From a virus, in the IMG/VR virus record IMGVR_UViG_3300000063_000011, positions 1 to 25,510 of that record: DNA of 25,510 bases; one strand, 5' to 3'. This document shows, piece by piece, positions 11,514-19,729 of the stretch (positions are counted from its first letter, which is position 1; the number at the start of each line of letters is the position of its first letter). Below the pieces are notes generated by a model. That model saw only the letters and a program-made list of their open reading frames with translations. It made no database searches and was not told the DNA's origin. The translations under genes and the position numbers were made by a program.

Positions 11514-13530
11514 CGCTGTCCGGCGCGGGCTGAAAAGCCTTCAGAAAGATGCTCCCCTGACGGCCGTCGAGTGGGCAGATAAGTATTTCTATATGTCCTC
11601 GGAATCGTCCTACGGCGAAGGCAAATGGACAACAGAGGCCTTCCAAGTACCCTTGCTCAACGCAATGGGCAATGACCTTATCGAAGAACTGAACCTGCTG
11701 AAGTCGGCGCGGGTTGGCTATACCAAGATGTTGGTGGCGAACATCGCCTACAAGATCGAACACAAGAAGCGCAGCGTCTGCATGTGGAGCCCGACCGACG
11801 ACGACGCTAAAGACATCATGAAAAAGCACGTCGATCCGATGATTCGCGACGTGCCGGTGATCAAGGCTCTGGCGCCCTGGTGCGGAAAGAAACACGGCGA
11901 CAACACCCAAGAATCCAAGGTGTTCGAAAACCGCAAGGTGCTTTGGTGGCTGGGCGGTACGGCCGGCGGTAACTACCGGGAGAAAAGCCCGGACGAGGTC
12001 GGCTATGACGAGCTGTCGAACTTTGATGAGGATATCGACGGCGAGGGTTCGCCGACCTTTCTGGGCGACAAGCGTCTAGAAGGGGCGACCTACCCAAAGT
12101 CAATTCGCGGTTCCACGCCAAAGCTGGCGGGCACCTGCCAGATCACCCGTGCGGCCGAGGAATCGGCGTACCTGATGCGCTTTCACATTCGCTGCCCGCA
12201 CTGCCGCACTGAGCAGACGCTGAAGTGGGGCGGGCCGGATGAGCCGCTTGGCATCAAGTGGCTGAAGGATGATCGCGGCGAAGTCGTCAAGGCCTGGTAT
12301 CTGTGCGAGTCCGGGCACGGCTGCACGTTCGAACATCACGAGATGATCGAGGCGTCACGTTCGGGCCGCTACATCTGCGAGAAAACCGGTATTTGGACGC
12401 GCGACAGCATGGAGTGGTTCGAGGCGGACGATACGCCGATCCGCACGCCGCGCCGTCTGACGTTCCATATCTGGACGGTGTACTCGACGTTTACGACCTG
12501 GGTAAAGATCGCCGACGAGCGGGTCAAGGCTGGCAAGGATCGGGGCAAGCTCAAGACGTTTACCAACACCACGCTGGGCGAGACGTGGGAAGAAGACCAG
12601 ACCGAGAAAGTCGACTGGGAGCTGCTGCACGCGCGGCGTGAGGTTTACGCCGCCCAGGTGCCGCCGCGCGTTGTCGTGCTTACCGGTTCGATCGATACCC
12701 AAGATGACCGTTATGAGCTGCGTGTGTGGGGTTGGGGGGCCGGCGAAGAAGCGTGGTTGATTGACCGCAAAATTCTGTATGGCGATCCATCTAGCGCGGT
12801 TCTCAAGCGCAAAGTGGGGCGTGAGCTGCACCGCATGTATACCCGTGCAGACGGTGCGGTCATGCGCGTCGAGCGTTGGTGCTGGGACTCCGGCGGCCAC
12901 CACTCGGAAGCTGTTCGGGCTGAGAGCCGCAAGCATGGCGTGCATTGGGTGATCCCGATTTTCGGGGCCAGTACCTACGGCAAGCCAATTGCGAGCTTCC
13001 CGCGCCGCAAGGAAAAGAAGTCGAAAACCTACCTCACGGAAATCGGGACCGACAACGCCAAAGAGGTGATCTACAACCGCCTCAAGCTACAACCGGACGG
13101 CAATCGTCCGGTTCCGGGTCTGGTGCATTTTCCAGCCGATGACCTGATCTGTGACGGCGACGAGCTGAAGCAGCTCACCAGCGAAACTAAGAAATGGATC
13201 ATGGCCCGAGGACGTCGCGTGCTTCGCTGGGATGCCAGCAAGAAGCGCAACGAGGCGCTCGACTGCTTTGTGTACGCCCTGGCGGCGTTGCGCATCTGCC
13301 AAGAGAAATTCGGCCTCGATCTGGAGTATCTGGCGCGTCAGAACTCGGCTTTGAGCGATGAGGGCGAGCCAGAGGATCAAGACGAGCAGGACGAGCCAGA
13401 CGAAGCGGTCGACCTTGACGAGCCACAAGCTCCGGCCCCCGAGCCGTCACCCGTGCCGATCCAACCTCAAACAGACCACCAGCCTGCCGCCGGCGGCTGG
13501 ATTGAAACAGGAGCGAACGCATGGCTGTGA
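11476..13530 (+). CDS. Terminase large subunit, GpA family
   Basis: This 684-residue protein is the packaging ATPase and nuclease of the lambda gpA family (lambda: 641 residues). The Walker A-like SARVGYTK lies at 77-84, matching the GpA type of P-loop. A Walker B acidic pair is in VGYDEL (175-180), and a CPHC cluster with later CESGHGC could bind zinc. The nuclease half begins near the VLTGSIDTQDDRYELRVWGW region. The last 60 residues are acidic and proline-rich (DEQDEPDEAVDLDEPQ) and may contact the portal. The protein would cut concatemers at cos and fill the head through the portal. Its stop overlaps the gpW gene by ten bases. Confidence 0.95.
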   Translation: MSTSPPWMRPLVDAVRRGLKSLQKDAPLTAVEWADKYFYMSSESSYGEGKWTTEAFQVPLLNAMGNDLIEELNLLKSARVGYTKMLVANIAYKIEHKKRSVCMWSPTDDDAKDIMKKHVDPMIRDVPVIKALAPWCGKKHGDNTQESKVFENRKVLWWLGGTAGGNYREKSPDEVGYDELSNFDEDIDGEGSPTFLGDKRLEGATYPKSIRGSTPKLAGTCQITRAAEESAYLMRFHIRCPHCRTEQTLKWGGPDEPLGIKWLKDDRGEVVKAWYLCESGHGCTFEHHEMIEASRSGRYICEKTGIWTRDSMEWFEADDTPIRTPRRLTFHIWTVYSTFTTWVKIADERVKAGKDRGKLKTFTNTTLGETWEEDQTEKVDWELLHARREVYAAQVPPRVVVLTGSIDTQDDRYELRVWGWGAGEEAWLIDRKILYGDPSSAVLKRKVGRELHRMYTRADGAVMRVERWCWDSGGHHSEAVRAESRKHGVHWVIPIFGASTYGKPIASFPRRKEKKSKTYLTEIGTDNAKEVIYNRLKLQPDGNRPVPGLVHFPADDLICDGDELKQLTSETKKWIMARGRRVLRWDASKKRNEALDCFVYALAALRICQEKFGLDLEYLARQNSALSDEGEPEDQDEQDEPDEAVDLDEPQAPAPEPSPVPIQPQTDHQPAAGGWIETGANAWL

Positions 13531-13727
13531 CAGCGCAGGAAATGCTTGATAAGTACATGCAAGCCGAGGCGGATGTGCTGGCCGGCAAGGACGTGCAGTT
13601 CAACGGCCGACGTGTCGTCATGGCGGATCTGCCGCAAATCAGGCAAGGCCGGATGGAGTGGGAGCGGCGAGTGGCCCAGGTGCAGCGCGGAGGGCGCCCG
13701 GGGTTTTCTCTGGCGGCGTTTGAATGA
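13521..13727 (+). CDS. Head-tail joining protein gpW
   Basis: This 68-residue protein has exactly the length of lambda gpW and the same pattern: an N-terminal helix (TAQEMLDKYMQAEADVLAGK), a short hairpin (VQFNGRRVVMADLPQI) and a second helix (GRMEWERRVAQVQR). It plugs the portal after DNA packaging and prepares it for tail attachment. The gene sits between the large terminase and portal genes, as in lambda, and overlaps both neighbours by a few bases. Confidence 0.9.
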   Translation: MAVTAQEMLDKYMQAEADVLAGKDVQFNGRRVVMADLPQIRQGRMEWERRVAQVQRGGRPGFSLAAFE

Positions 13728-15259
13728 ACCTGCTGGATAAGGCCCTTGCGCCGCTGTTCCCGGGTTTCGTCGCTGAGCGGTTGCGCGCGCGTAACGTGAT
13801 CATGGCGTTTGAAGCCGCCACGGTGACGCGCACGCACAGGGCCAAGAAGCAAACCAAAAGCGCTGATGCCTCGCTGAACAAAACGCTGAAATCGTTGCGT
13901 GAGCAGTGCCGCAAGCTGGACGAAGACCACGACATTGTCACGGGGCTTTTTGATCGTCTGGAAGAGCGGGTGGTGGGTGGTCCGGGTATTGCGGTGGAGC
14001 CGATTCCGCTGAGGTACGACGGCGCGATCCACACCGCGTTCGCGGCATCGGTTAAAGCGCTATGGGGTGAATGGTCGCTCACGCCTGAGACGTCCGGGGA
14101 ATTGACCCGGCCGCAAATGGAACGATTGATGTGTCGCACCTGGCTGCGGGATGGCGAGGGATTGGCGCAGATGCTGATGGGCAAGGTGCCCGGCTACGAC
14201 CACCTGCACGGCGTGCCGTTTGCGCTGGAGCTGCTGGAGCCGGATTACCTGCCCATTGAGTACACCGATCTGTCCAAGGGTATTGTGCAGGGCGTCGAGC
14301 GCAATGCATGGCGTCGCAAGCGGGCTTACCACCTGTTCAAAGGGCATCCGGGGGATCAGCGCGGAATCTTTGCGCAGAACACCAAACGCGTGCCGGCCGA
14401 GCAGATGATTCACATCGCGCACCGTAAGCGCATTGGTCAGAACCGTGGCCAGCCGCTGCTACACGCGGTGTTGATCCGCCTGGCGGATATCAAGGATTAC
14501 GAGGAAAGCGAGCGGGTCGCGGCGCGAATCAGTGCGGCGTTGGCCATGTACATTAAGAAGGGGCTTCCTGACGATTACATTCCGCCGGCCGAGGGTCAGG
14601 TGCGCGCAGAGCGAACCTTTCCGATCGCGCCGGGCATCGTGATCGACACGCTGCTGCCCGGCGAAGACGTCGGGATGATCGAAAGCAACCGCCCGAATCC
14701 CTTCCTTGAAGGGTTCCGCAATGGCCAGCTCAAGGCTGTCGCGGCGGGGACGCGTGGCACCTATTCCAGTGTCGCGCGCAGCTATGACGGCACCTATTCG
14801 GCGCAGCGTCAGGAGTTGGTCGAAGGCCAGTTGGGTTACGACCTGCTGCAACACGAATTCATCGACTACTGGTGCCGGCCGGTTTACCGGAAATGGCTCG
14901 AAATGGCGATCCTGAGCGGCCAGTTGGTCGTGCCTGCTGATGTCGATCCGCGAACGATCTACGGCGCGTTTTATCAAGGCCCGGTGATGCCCTGGATCAA
15001 TCCGGTGCATGAGGCCACGGCGTGGAAAATTCTGGTTGAGGCGGGCTTTGCAGACGAGGCCGAGGTGGCCCGATCGCGGCAGCGCAACCCTTCAGAACTC
15101 AAGGCGTCGCGCACGGCAGAAGTCGCCGCGAACCGCGAGAGCGGGCTGGTGTTCAGCTCGGACTTTTACCACCAAATCTACGGGAAGAATCAGCCCAATG
15201 ATGACGAAAAACAACGAGCCGCTGATGCGGCCACGGGCGTCGATAAGCCCGACGAATAA
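13724..15259 (+). CDS. Portal protein, lambda gpB-like
   Basis: This 511-residue protein belongs to the lambda portal family (lambda gpB: 533). It starts with an ATGA overlap with gpW. Recognisable portions are the early helical region after about residue 45, a conserved WLRDGEGLAQMLMGKVPGYD stretch, the HIAHRKRIGQNRGQPLL segment, and the AGTRGTYSSVARSYDGTYSA tunnel-loop region followed by QRQELVEG. It forms the dodecameric DNA channel at one capsid vertex and docks terminase and connectors. The C-terminus overlaps the start of the protease-capsid gene by about 60 bases. Confidence 0.93.
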   Translation: MNLLDKALAPLFPGFVAERLRARNVIMAFEAATVTRTHRAKKQTKSADASLNKTLKSLREQCRKLDEDHDIVTGLFDRLEERVVGGPGIAVEPIPLRYDGAIHTAFAASVKALWGEWSLTPETSGELTRPQMERLMCRTWLRDGEGLAQMLMGKVPGYDHLHGVPFALELLEPDYLPIEYTDLSKGIVQGVERNAWRRKRAYHLFKGHPGDQRGIFAQNTKRVPAEQMIHIAHRKRIGQNRGQPLLHAVLIRLADIKDYEESERVAARISAALAMYIKKGLPDDYIPPAEGQVRAERTFPIAPGIVIDTLLPGEDVGMIESNRPNPFLEGFRNGQLKAVAAGTRGTYSSVARSYDGTYSAQRQELVEGQLGYDLLQHEFIDYWCRPVYRKWLEMAILSGQLVVPADVDPRTIYGAFYQGPVMPWINPVHEATAWKILVEAGFADEAEVARSRQRNPSELKASRTAEVAANRESGLVFSSDFYHQIYGKNQPNDDEKQRAADAATGVDKPDE

Positions 15260-17276
15260 GCCCGAGGAAAGTTGGTACTCCATTCGCGCCGCGTCGCGGG
15301 GTGTGGCCGAAGTCATGCTCTATGACGATATCGGTGCCTGGGGAATCTCGGCTCGCCAGTTCGCTCGCGATCTGGCGGCGCTCGGTGACGTGTCACAGAT
15401 CAATCTACGGATTCATTCCGGCGGCGGTGACGTGATGGACGGCACGGCGATGTACAACATTCTGCGCGGGCATTCGGCGCGCGTAGAGGTGTACATCGAC
15501 GGCATGGCCGCTTCGATGGCCAGCGTGGTCGCGATGGCGGGCGATGTGATCTATATGCCGGCCAACTCCATGATGATGATCCACAAGCCATGGGGCGGGC
15601 AGATCGGGGATGCCGATGATCTGCGCGAATATGCCGATCTGCTCGACAAGGTTGAGGGCACGCTGGTGCAGGCGTATGCGCGCAAGACGGGCAAGTCTGC
15701 GGAGGAAATCGCGGCAATGCTCAAGGTAACGACGTGGATGGATGGAAACGAAGCGGTGGCGGCCGGCTTCGCGGATCAGGTGTTAGAGCCTATCAAGGCC
15801 GCCGCACAACTCAATTCGAAACGCCTGGAGGAATACACCAGCATGCCTCAGACAATGCACACCTTGATGAATCCACGCGGCTCTGTTCCAGCGCCTGCCC
15901 CGGCTCCAGTTCCAGTTCCAGCTCCAGCTCCAGCCCCAGCACCCGCTCCAGCGCCGGCGTCCGCTAGTCTTACGGCCGACCAGATCCGCGCTCAGGCGCT
16001 GGCGGATGATGTGGCCCGTCGTACCGGCATCGTCGCGGCATTCGGCGCGTTCGGCGAGCCCCATGCGCAATTGCTGCGCACCTGCCAGGATGATGTGAAT
16101 TGCACGGTCGCACAGGCTCGCGAGCAACTGCTGGCCGCCATGGGCGCGGCAACCACCCCGACCGCGAACGTTCGCCATCTTGGTCATGTTTCCAACGGCA
16201 ATCTGGTGGGTGATTCGGTTCGGGCTTCGTTGTTTGGTCGTCTCGGCATCGAAGAAAACCAAGCGGACAACGCTTACAACCACATGACCCTGCGTGAACT
16301 GGCCCGGGCATCCCTGGCTGATCGCAGCATTGGTGTCGCGACGCTGCGGCCGATGGATATGGTCGGTCTGGCCTTTACCCACGATGCCAGCGACTTCGGC
16401 AACATTCTGCTCGATGCCTCGCACCGTTCGTTGTTGGCGGGCTGGGAGGATGCCGAGGAAACTTATCACCTGTGGACGCGCCAAGGCCGCTTGAGCGATT
16501 TCAAGGTGGCCAACCGAGTCGGTCTGGGGGCAATGTCGACGCTGCGTGAAGTGCGCCCAGGCGCTGAATACAAGTACATCACCCTCGGCGACACCGGCGA
16601 GACGATTCGCTTGGCCACCTACGGCGAGATCTTCAGCATCAACCGTCAAGCCATCATCAACGATGACCTCGACGCCCTGAGTGCGATTCCGCGGCTGATG
16701 GGGGCGGCGGCTCGCGCAACCATTGGTGATCTGGTGTACGACACTCTGATCAATAACGGCAAGATGAAGGATGGCAAGCCACTGTTCGAGGCCTCGCGCA
16801 AGAACCTGTTCACCGGTGCCGGCTCGGCGCTGTCGATTGCGGCAATGAGTGCGGCCAAAACCGCCATGGCGCTGCAGAAGGGCAAGCCGGCCAAGGAGGG
16901 CGAAAAGACCCGCACGCTGAACGTCCGCCCTGCGTTCCTGTTGTGCCCGGTCGCGCTGGAAGACCAAGCCAATCAGTTGATTCGCTCGACGTCGGTGCCG
17001 ACCGCCCAGGTCAACGCCGGCGTGGTCAACCCGATTCAGAACTTCGCCCAGGTGATCGGCGAGCCGCGCCTGGACGACAATTCGTCGTCGGCCTGGTATC
17101 TGGCCGCGAAGCAAGGCAGCGACACCATTGAAGTGGCCTATCTGGATGGCGTCGATACGCCGTACATCGACCAGATGGAAGGCTTCACCAGCGACGGCAT
17201 CGCGACCAAGGTTCGCATCGACGCCGGAGTTTCTGCGCTTGATGCGCGCGGCCTGAACAAGTCCGCCGGCGCCTAA
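15198..17276 (+). CDS. ClpP-like prohead protease fused to the major capsid protein
   Basis: This 692-residue protein carries two functions. Residues about 25-200 form a ClpP/S49-type protease with Ser106 (MAASMASV), His129 (MMIHKPWG) and a nearby aspartate (probably Asp150). Residues 230-256 are a proline-alanine linker. Residues about 258-345 look like a helical scaffold-like delta segment, and about 350-692 form the HK97-like coat. Such fusions are known in Pseudomonas phages. Starts at ATG 15198 or 15201 follow GGGAAG. A strong GGAGG (15827-15831) lies 11 bases before an in-frame ATG at 15843 (residue 216), so a separate 477-residue scaffold-coat product may be made, like Nu3 inside lambda C. 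The protease would cleave the scaffold and itself during prohead maturation. Confidence 0.92.
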   Translation: MMTKNNEPLMRPRASISPTNKPEESWYSIRAASRGVAEVMLYDDIGAWGISARQFARDLAALGDVSQINLRIHSGGGDVMDGTAMYNILRGHSARVEVYIDGMAASMASVVAMAGDVIYMPANSMMMIHKPWGGQIGDADDLREYADLLDKVEGTLVQAYARKTGKSAEEIAAMLKVTTWMDGNEAVAAGFADQVLEPIKAAAQLNSKRLEEYTSMPQTMHTLMNPRGSVPAPAPAPVPVPAPAPAPAPAPAPASASLTADQIRAQALADDVARRTGIVAAFGAFGEPHAQLLRTCQDDVNCTVAQAREQLLAAMGAATTPTANVRHLGHVSNGNLVGDSVRASLFGRLGIEENQADNAYNHMTLRELARASLADRSIGVATLRPMDMVGLAFTHDASDFGNILLDASHRSLLAGWEDAEETYHLWTRQGRLSDFKVANRVGLGAMSTLREVRPGAEYKYITLGDTGETIRLATYGEIFSINRQAIINDDLDALSAIPRLMGAAARATIGDLVYDTLINNGKMKDGKPLFEASRKNLFTGAGSALSIAAMSAAKTAMALQKGKPAKEGEKTRTLNVRPAFLLCPVALEDQANQLIRSTSVPTAQVNAGVVNPIQNFAQVIGEPRLDDNSSSAWYLAAKQGSDTIEVAYLDGVDTPYIDQMEGFTSDGIATKVRIDAGVSALDARGLNKSAGA
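15889..15960 (+). repeat. Tandem Pro-Ala codon repeats (interdomain linker)
   Basis: Short units of the GCTCCA/GTTCCA type repeat across this stretch and encode the (P-A/V)n linker between protease and coat. Such DNA repeats may expand or contract by slippage, so linker length could vary between relatives. Confidence 0.75.
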
Positions 17277-17294
17277 CGCGTCGCCGATCCCATG

Positions 17295-17320
17295 GCCCCG
17301 CCCAGTGCGGGGTTTGTTGT
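17295..17320 (+). terminator. Terminator between capsid and cement genes
   Basis: CCCCGC (17296-17301) pairs with GCGGGG (17307-17312) around CCAGT, followed by TTTGTTGTTT. It may lower downstream expression unless polymerase is antiterminated. The loop is identical to that of the terminator at 9559. Confidence 0.65.
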
Positions 17321-17341
17321 TTCTGAAGAGGGAAAAAGTCT

Positions 17342-17656
17342 ATGTCCACCAACTATGTAAGCAATGGCGAAACCGTCACCTTGCCGGCCCCCACCGGCGG
17401 CTCTGTCGCGGGTGTGCCCCAGGTGATCAATGATCTGGCCGTGATGCCGCTGCAGGGAGGCCCCAAGGGCACGGTGATCGTCTACCGCACCGGCGGCAAC
17501 TGGAGCGTGCCGGCCGATGCCGCGCTGAAGGCGGGCATGAAAGCCAGCGTCAAGGCGGGCGCCCTGGTCGCTTCGGGCACGGCGGACTCGGCCCCTTACG
17601 GCAAGCTGTTGACCGATTCGGTCGGCGGCTATGCCGAAGTGCTGATCGTTCAGTAA
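17342..17656 (+). CDS. DUF2190 capsid cement/decoration protein
   Basis: This 104-residue beta-rich protein has the DUF2190 pattern: an early ETVTLPAPTGGSVAGVPQVI block, then GTVIVYRTGGNWSVPADA, then GMKASVKAGALVASGTA and a closing GYAEVLIVQ. Members of this family are decoration or cement proteins that stabilise expanded heads, as in the position of lambda gpD. It directly follows the capsid gene, with a terminator in the gap. The ATG has a GAGGG site upstream. Confidence 0.8.
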   Translation: MSTNYVSNGETVTLPAPTGGSVAGVPQVINDLAVMPLQGGPKGTVIVYRTGGNWSVPADAALKAGMKASVKAGALVASGTADSAPYGKLLTDSVGGYAEVLIVQ

Positions 17657-18039
17657 TGTCGGGCGATCGCTTTCGGGCCATGGCCGACCGCATGGACGCC
17701 TTGCTGGTGAGTCGCCTGGGTGACCGGGCGACGCTGGCGGATGGGTGCGAAGTCTATGGCGCCTTTGCTTCGCCTTTTGTCGGCGCCGAAATCGGCGGTG
17801 GCAAGGGCGGCGCTGTGCGGCTGGGCGGTGCGATCAATGCCGATGAGGTGTTAGAGCCCACCCTGACCGCGCGAGTGGTCGACGTGCAAGGCGTCAAAAA
17901 AGGCGACTTTCTTACCATTGAGCTGCCGCCCGCGCTGGGTGGTGGCCGCTACAGGGTCGTGCGCCTGAAGCCTGACGGCTCGGGCATGGTTGACCTGGTG
18001 CTGAGCGTGCCCAATGAGCGAACTGACGACATTACATGA
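17656..18039 (+). CDS. FII-like head-tail joining protein
   Basis: This 127-residue protein matches lambda gpFII in length (117) and position: helical start (RFRAMADRMDALLVSRLG), strands, then a long loop (GGGKGGAVRLGGAINADEV) and a C-terminal beta region (GGGRYRVVRLKPDGSGMVDLVL). It forms the interface to the tail after gpW. Its ATG shares a base with the cement protein stop, and its end overlaps the next gene by 26 bases. Here it must mate a lambda-type head with a P2-type tail, so its tail-facing residues are expected to differ from lambda. Confidence 0.72.
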   Translation: MSGDRFRAMADRMDALLVSRLGDRATLADGCEVYGAFASPFVGAEIGGGKGGAVRLGGAINADEVLEPTLTARVVDVQGVKKGDFLTIELPPALGGGRYRVVRLKPDGSGMVDLVLSVPNERTDDIT

Positions 18040-18520
18040 TGCGATCACTCGCATTATCAGCGAACGTATGCCCCGGGTGCTGCACGTGGAGCAGTTCCCC
18101 GAACTGGACGCCCAGGTAAACACACCTGCATTGCTGTACGGCATTACCGATATGACCCTGGGTACTGATCGAGGGGAAGGGAAAACGGCGCTGATTGGTC
18201 GTTTCCAATCCTGCATTTTGGTCGATGCTGACCGGCCCAAGGCGTCACTACAAGCCGCAATCTTGGCGGCTCAGATGACGACGGTACTTAAGGATCAGTG
18301 GTGGGGGGTGGATTTTGTTACCGGGCCGCCTGAACAGGTTCACGCCCAGCCAGAAGCCCCGACACAGGAGCTTGAGCAGTTCGTCATGTGGTCGGTGCAA
18401 TGGATCCAGCCTTTCGAAGTTGGGGAGTTCACTTGGCCATGGCCTGATGAGCCGCCTGGCTCTCTGGTGTTCAACATCGAGCCGGGCGACGAGCCGGTGG
18501 CTCCCGAGGAACTTTCGTGA
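18014..18520 (+). CDS. Putative tail terminator / tail completion protein
   Basis: This 168-residue soluble protein has an N-terminal helix (LHDAITRIISERMPRVLHVE), a mixed alpha/beta core and an acidic C-terminus (NIEPGDEPVAPEELS). It has no clear family motif that I recognise. Its place between the FII-like head joiner and baseplate gpV is where tail terminator or completion proteins of the lambda gpU or P2 gpR/gpS type are found. The role is inferred from position. It overlaps its neighbours on both sides (26 and 4 bases), so it belongs to the same operon. Confidence 0.6.
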   Translation: MSELTTLHDAITRIISERMPRVLHVEQFPELDAQVNTPALLYGITDMTLGTDRGEGKTALIGRFQSCILVDADRPKASLQAAILAAQMTTVLKDQWWGVDFVTGPPEQVHAQPEAPTQELEQFVMWSVQWIQPFEVGEFTWPWPDEPPGSLVFNIEPGDEPVAPEELS

Positions 18521-19122
18521 GTTACGCCGAAGCGGAACATGACCGCATGATCGCTGCCATGCTTATGCCATGTGTGGTGGTCGGCGTTGATCTGGCGGCA
18601 CCGGCGGTGCGTGTCAGCAATGGCGAGTGGACGAGCGCCTGGGTGCGCTGGCATAGCCTGGCGGCCGGTAAGGCGCGGCACTGGCGCGCACCCAGCCTGG
18701 GCGAGCAGGGGGTGTTGTTCAATCCCAGCGGCCAGGCGGGCATGGGCACGTTTATCCCTGGGCTGTACGGCAATGCCGGCGGCCCACCGGATAACCGAGA
18801 TCATGTTGAGGTCTGGCGTTTTGACGATGGCGGCTCGCTGGTCTACGACTGGGCGGCCAAGACCTACACCATCACCCTGCCGACCGGTACCGTCACTATC
18901 AAAGTGGGCAGCACGGTTGTGACCGTTACGGATAACGCGGTGAATGCCACGGTGGGCGGTACCGAGTTCGACCTGGCGCCCGGTTGGGCGGCGATTAAAT
19001 CGCCTCAGATAGCGTTGATCGGCGCGGTGGAAATCGACGGCCCGTTACACGTAACGCAAAGCATCACCGGCGCCGCTGACATCCTGGCGGCCGGTAACAG
19101 CGACAACCACCACAAGCACTAA
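18517..19122 (+). CDS. Baseplate assembly protein V (tail spike tip)
   Basis: This 201-residue protein resembles P2 gpV (211 residues). An N-terminal OB-like domain (about 15-95, with VRWHSLAAGKARHWRAPSLG and GEQGVLFNPSG) leads to a beta-helical spike (VTIKVGSTVVTVTDNAV, then the IKSPQIALIG region). The C-terminal GNSDNHHKH histidine cluster matches the metal-binding apex of P2-type membrane-piercing spikes. The GTG at 18517 overlaps the preceding stop. It is the first of the P2-type tail genes in this window. Confidence 0.88.
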   Translation: MSYAEAEHDRMIAAMLMPCVVVGVDLAAPAVRVSNGEWTSAWVRWHSLAAGKARHWRAPSLGEQGVLFNPSGQAGMGTFIPGLYGNAGGPPDNRDHVEVWRFDDGGSLVYDWAAKTYTITLPTGTVTIKVGSTVVTVTDNAVNATVGGTEFDLAPGWAAIKSPQIALIGAVEIDGPLHVTQSITGAADILAAGNSDNHHKH

Positions 19123-19136
19123 CCCAATTCATCTAC

Positions 19137-19159
19137 AGCCCGCCGCGTGCGGGCTTTTT
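19137..19159 (+). terminator. Terminator after gpV
   Basis: AGCCCGC (19137-19143) pairs with GCGGGCT (19149-19155), followed by five T residues. It lies between gpV and the small downstream gene. Confidence 0.75.
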
Positions 19160-19175
19160 CATGCCCGGAGAAATC

Positions 19176-19397
19176 ATGGCCAAGACCATCGAGAGGCCCG
19201 CAACCGAAGAACAAACCACTGTCGCGCCGGCGTCTTTGACGTTCCGCGATCTGGTCTACACGTCGCGCACGCTGGTTGTGCCTGGTACCGATCGTACTTA
19301 CCCGGTTGCCAAGCATCTGGTGGTGGTGCCGGAGTCCGATAAAGAGGCTGTGGCCTTCCTGAAGGCTAATAGCGAATACGCCGCCCAGGAGGGCTAA
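19176..19397 (+). CDS. Small tail-module protein of unknown role
   Basis: This 73-residue protein starts at ATG 19176 with CGGAG five bases upstream; a longer reading to 19161 lacks a site. The N-terminal third is polar (IERPATEEQTTVAPASL), followed by two short strands and a helix (SDKEAVAFLKANSEYA). It lies between gpV and gpW of the P2-type baseplate, where P2 itself has no gene. Many Pseudomonas contractile-tail operons have a small gene here. It is probably a tail or baseplate accessory protein; I do not recognise a named family. Confidence 0.65.
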   Translation: MAKTIERPATEEQTTVAPASLTFRDLVYTSRTLVVPGTDRTYPVAKHLVVVPESDKEAVAFLKANSEYAAQEG

Positions 19398-19402
19398 GCC
19401 AG

Positions 19403-19729
19403 ATGATCGGAATGGATCGCCACACCGGGCAACCCATATCCGGCATCGAGCATTTGCGACAGTCCATTGCCGATATCTTGAGTACGCCCCTGGACAGTCG
19501 CCGGCAACGGCCCGAGTACGGCAGCAAGCTGCGCCTGTTCGTTGACTTGCCAATCAATGCTGGCTGGAAAAGTGCGGTTCAGGCCGAAGCGGCCCGTGCC
19601 CTCGGCCTTCATGAGCCGCGCCTGAAACTTGAGCGTGTGACGGCGCTGTCGCTGCTGGACGGGAAAATAAACATGCTCGTTGCCGGCGAGTACTTGGGCG
19701 ACAGCTTTGTCTTGGAGGTAAGCGTATGA
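19403..19729 (+). CDS. Baseplate protein W (gp25/lysozyme-like family)
   Basis: This 108-residue protein belongs to the GPW/gp25 family (P2 gpW: 115). The pattern HLRQSIADILSTPLDSRRQ followed by PEYGSKLRLFVDLP and LKLERV is characteristic. It joins the wedge of the baseplate to the sheath. Its stop shares ATGA with the gpJ start, so the two are coupled. Confidence 0.92.
   Translation: MIGMDRHTGQPISGIEHLRQSIADILSTPLDSRRQRPEYGSKLRLFVDLPINAGWKSAVQAEAARALGLHEPRLKLERVTALSLLDGKINMLVAGEYLGDSFVLEVSV

Noticed and set aside
13199-14032. 277-codon minus-strand frame across terminase, gpW and portal
   Set aside because: It overlaps three conserved genes antisense and has shadow-type composition.
15783-17114. 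Long 443-codon minus-strand open frame opposite the capsid gene
   Set aside because: It lies wholly antisense to a conserved capsid gene in GC-rich DNA, its composition is arginine/glutamine-rich and it has no recognised domain. It is a codon-bias shadow.
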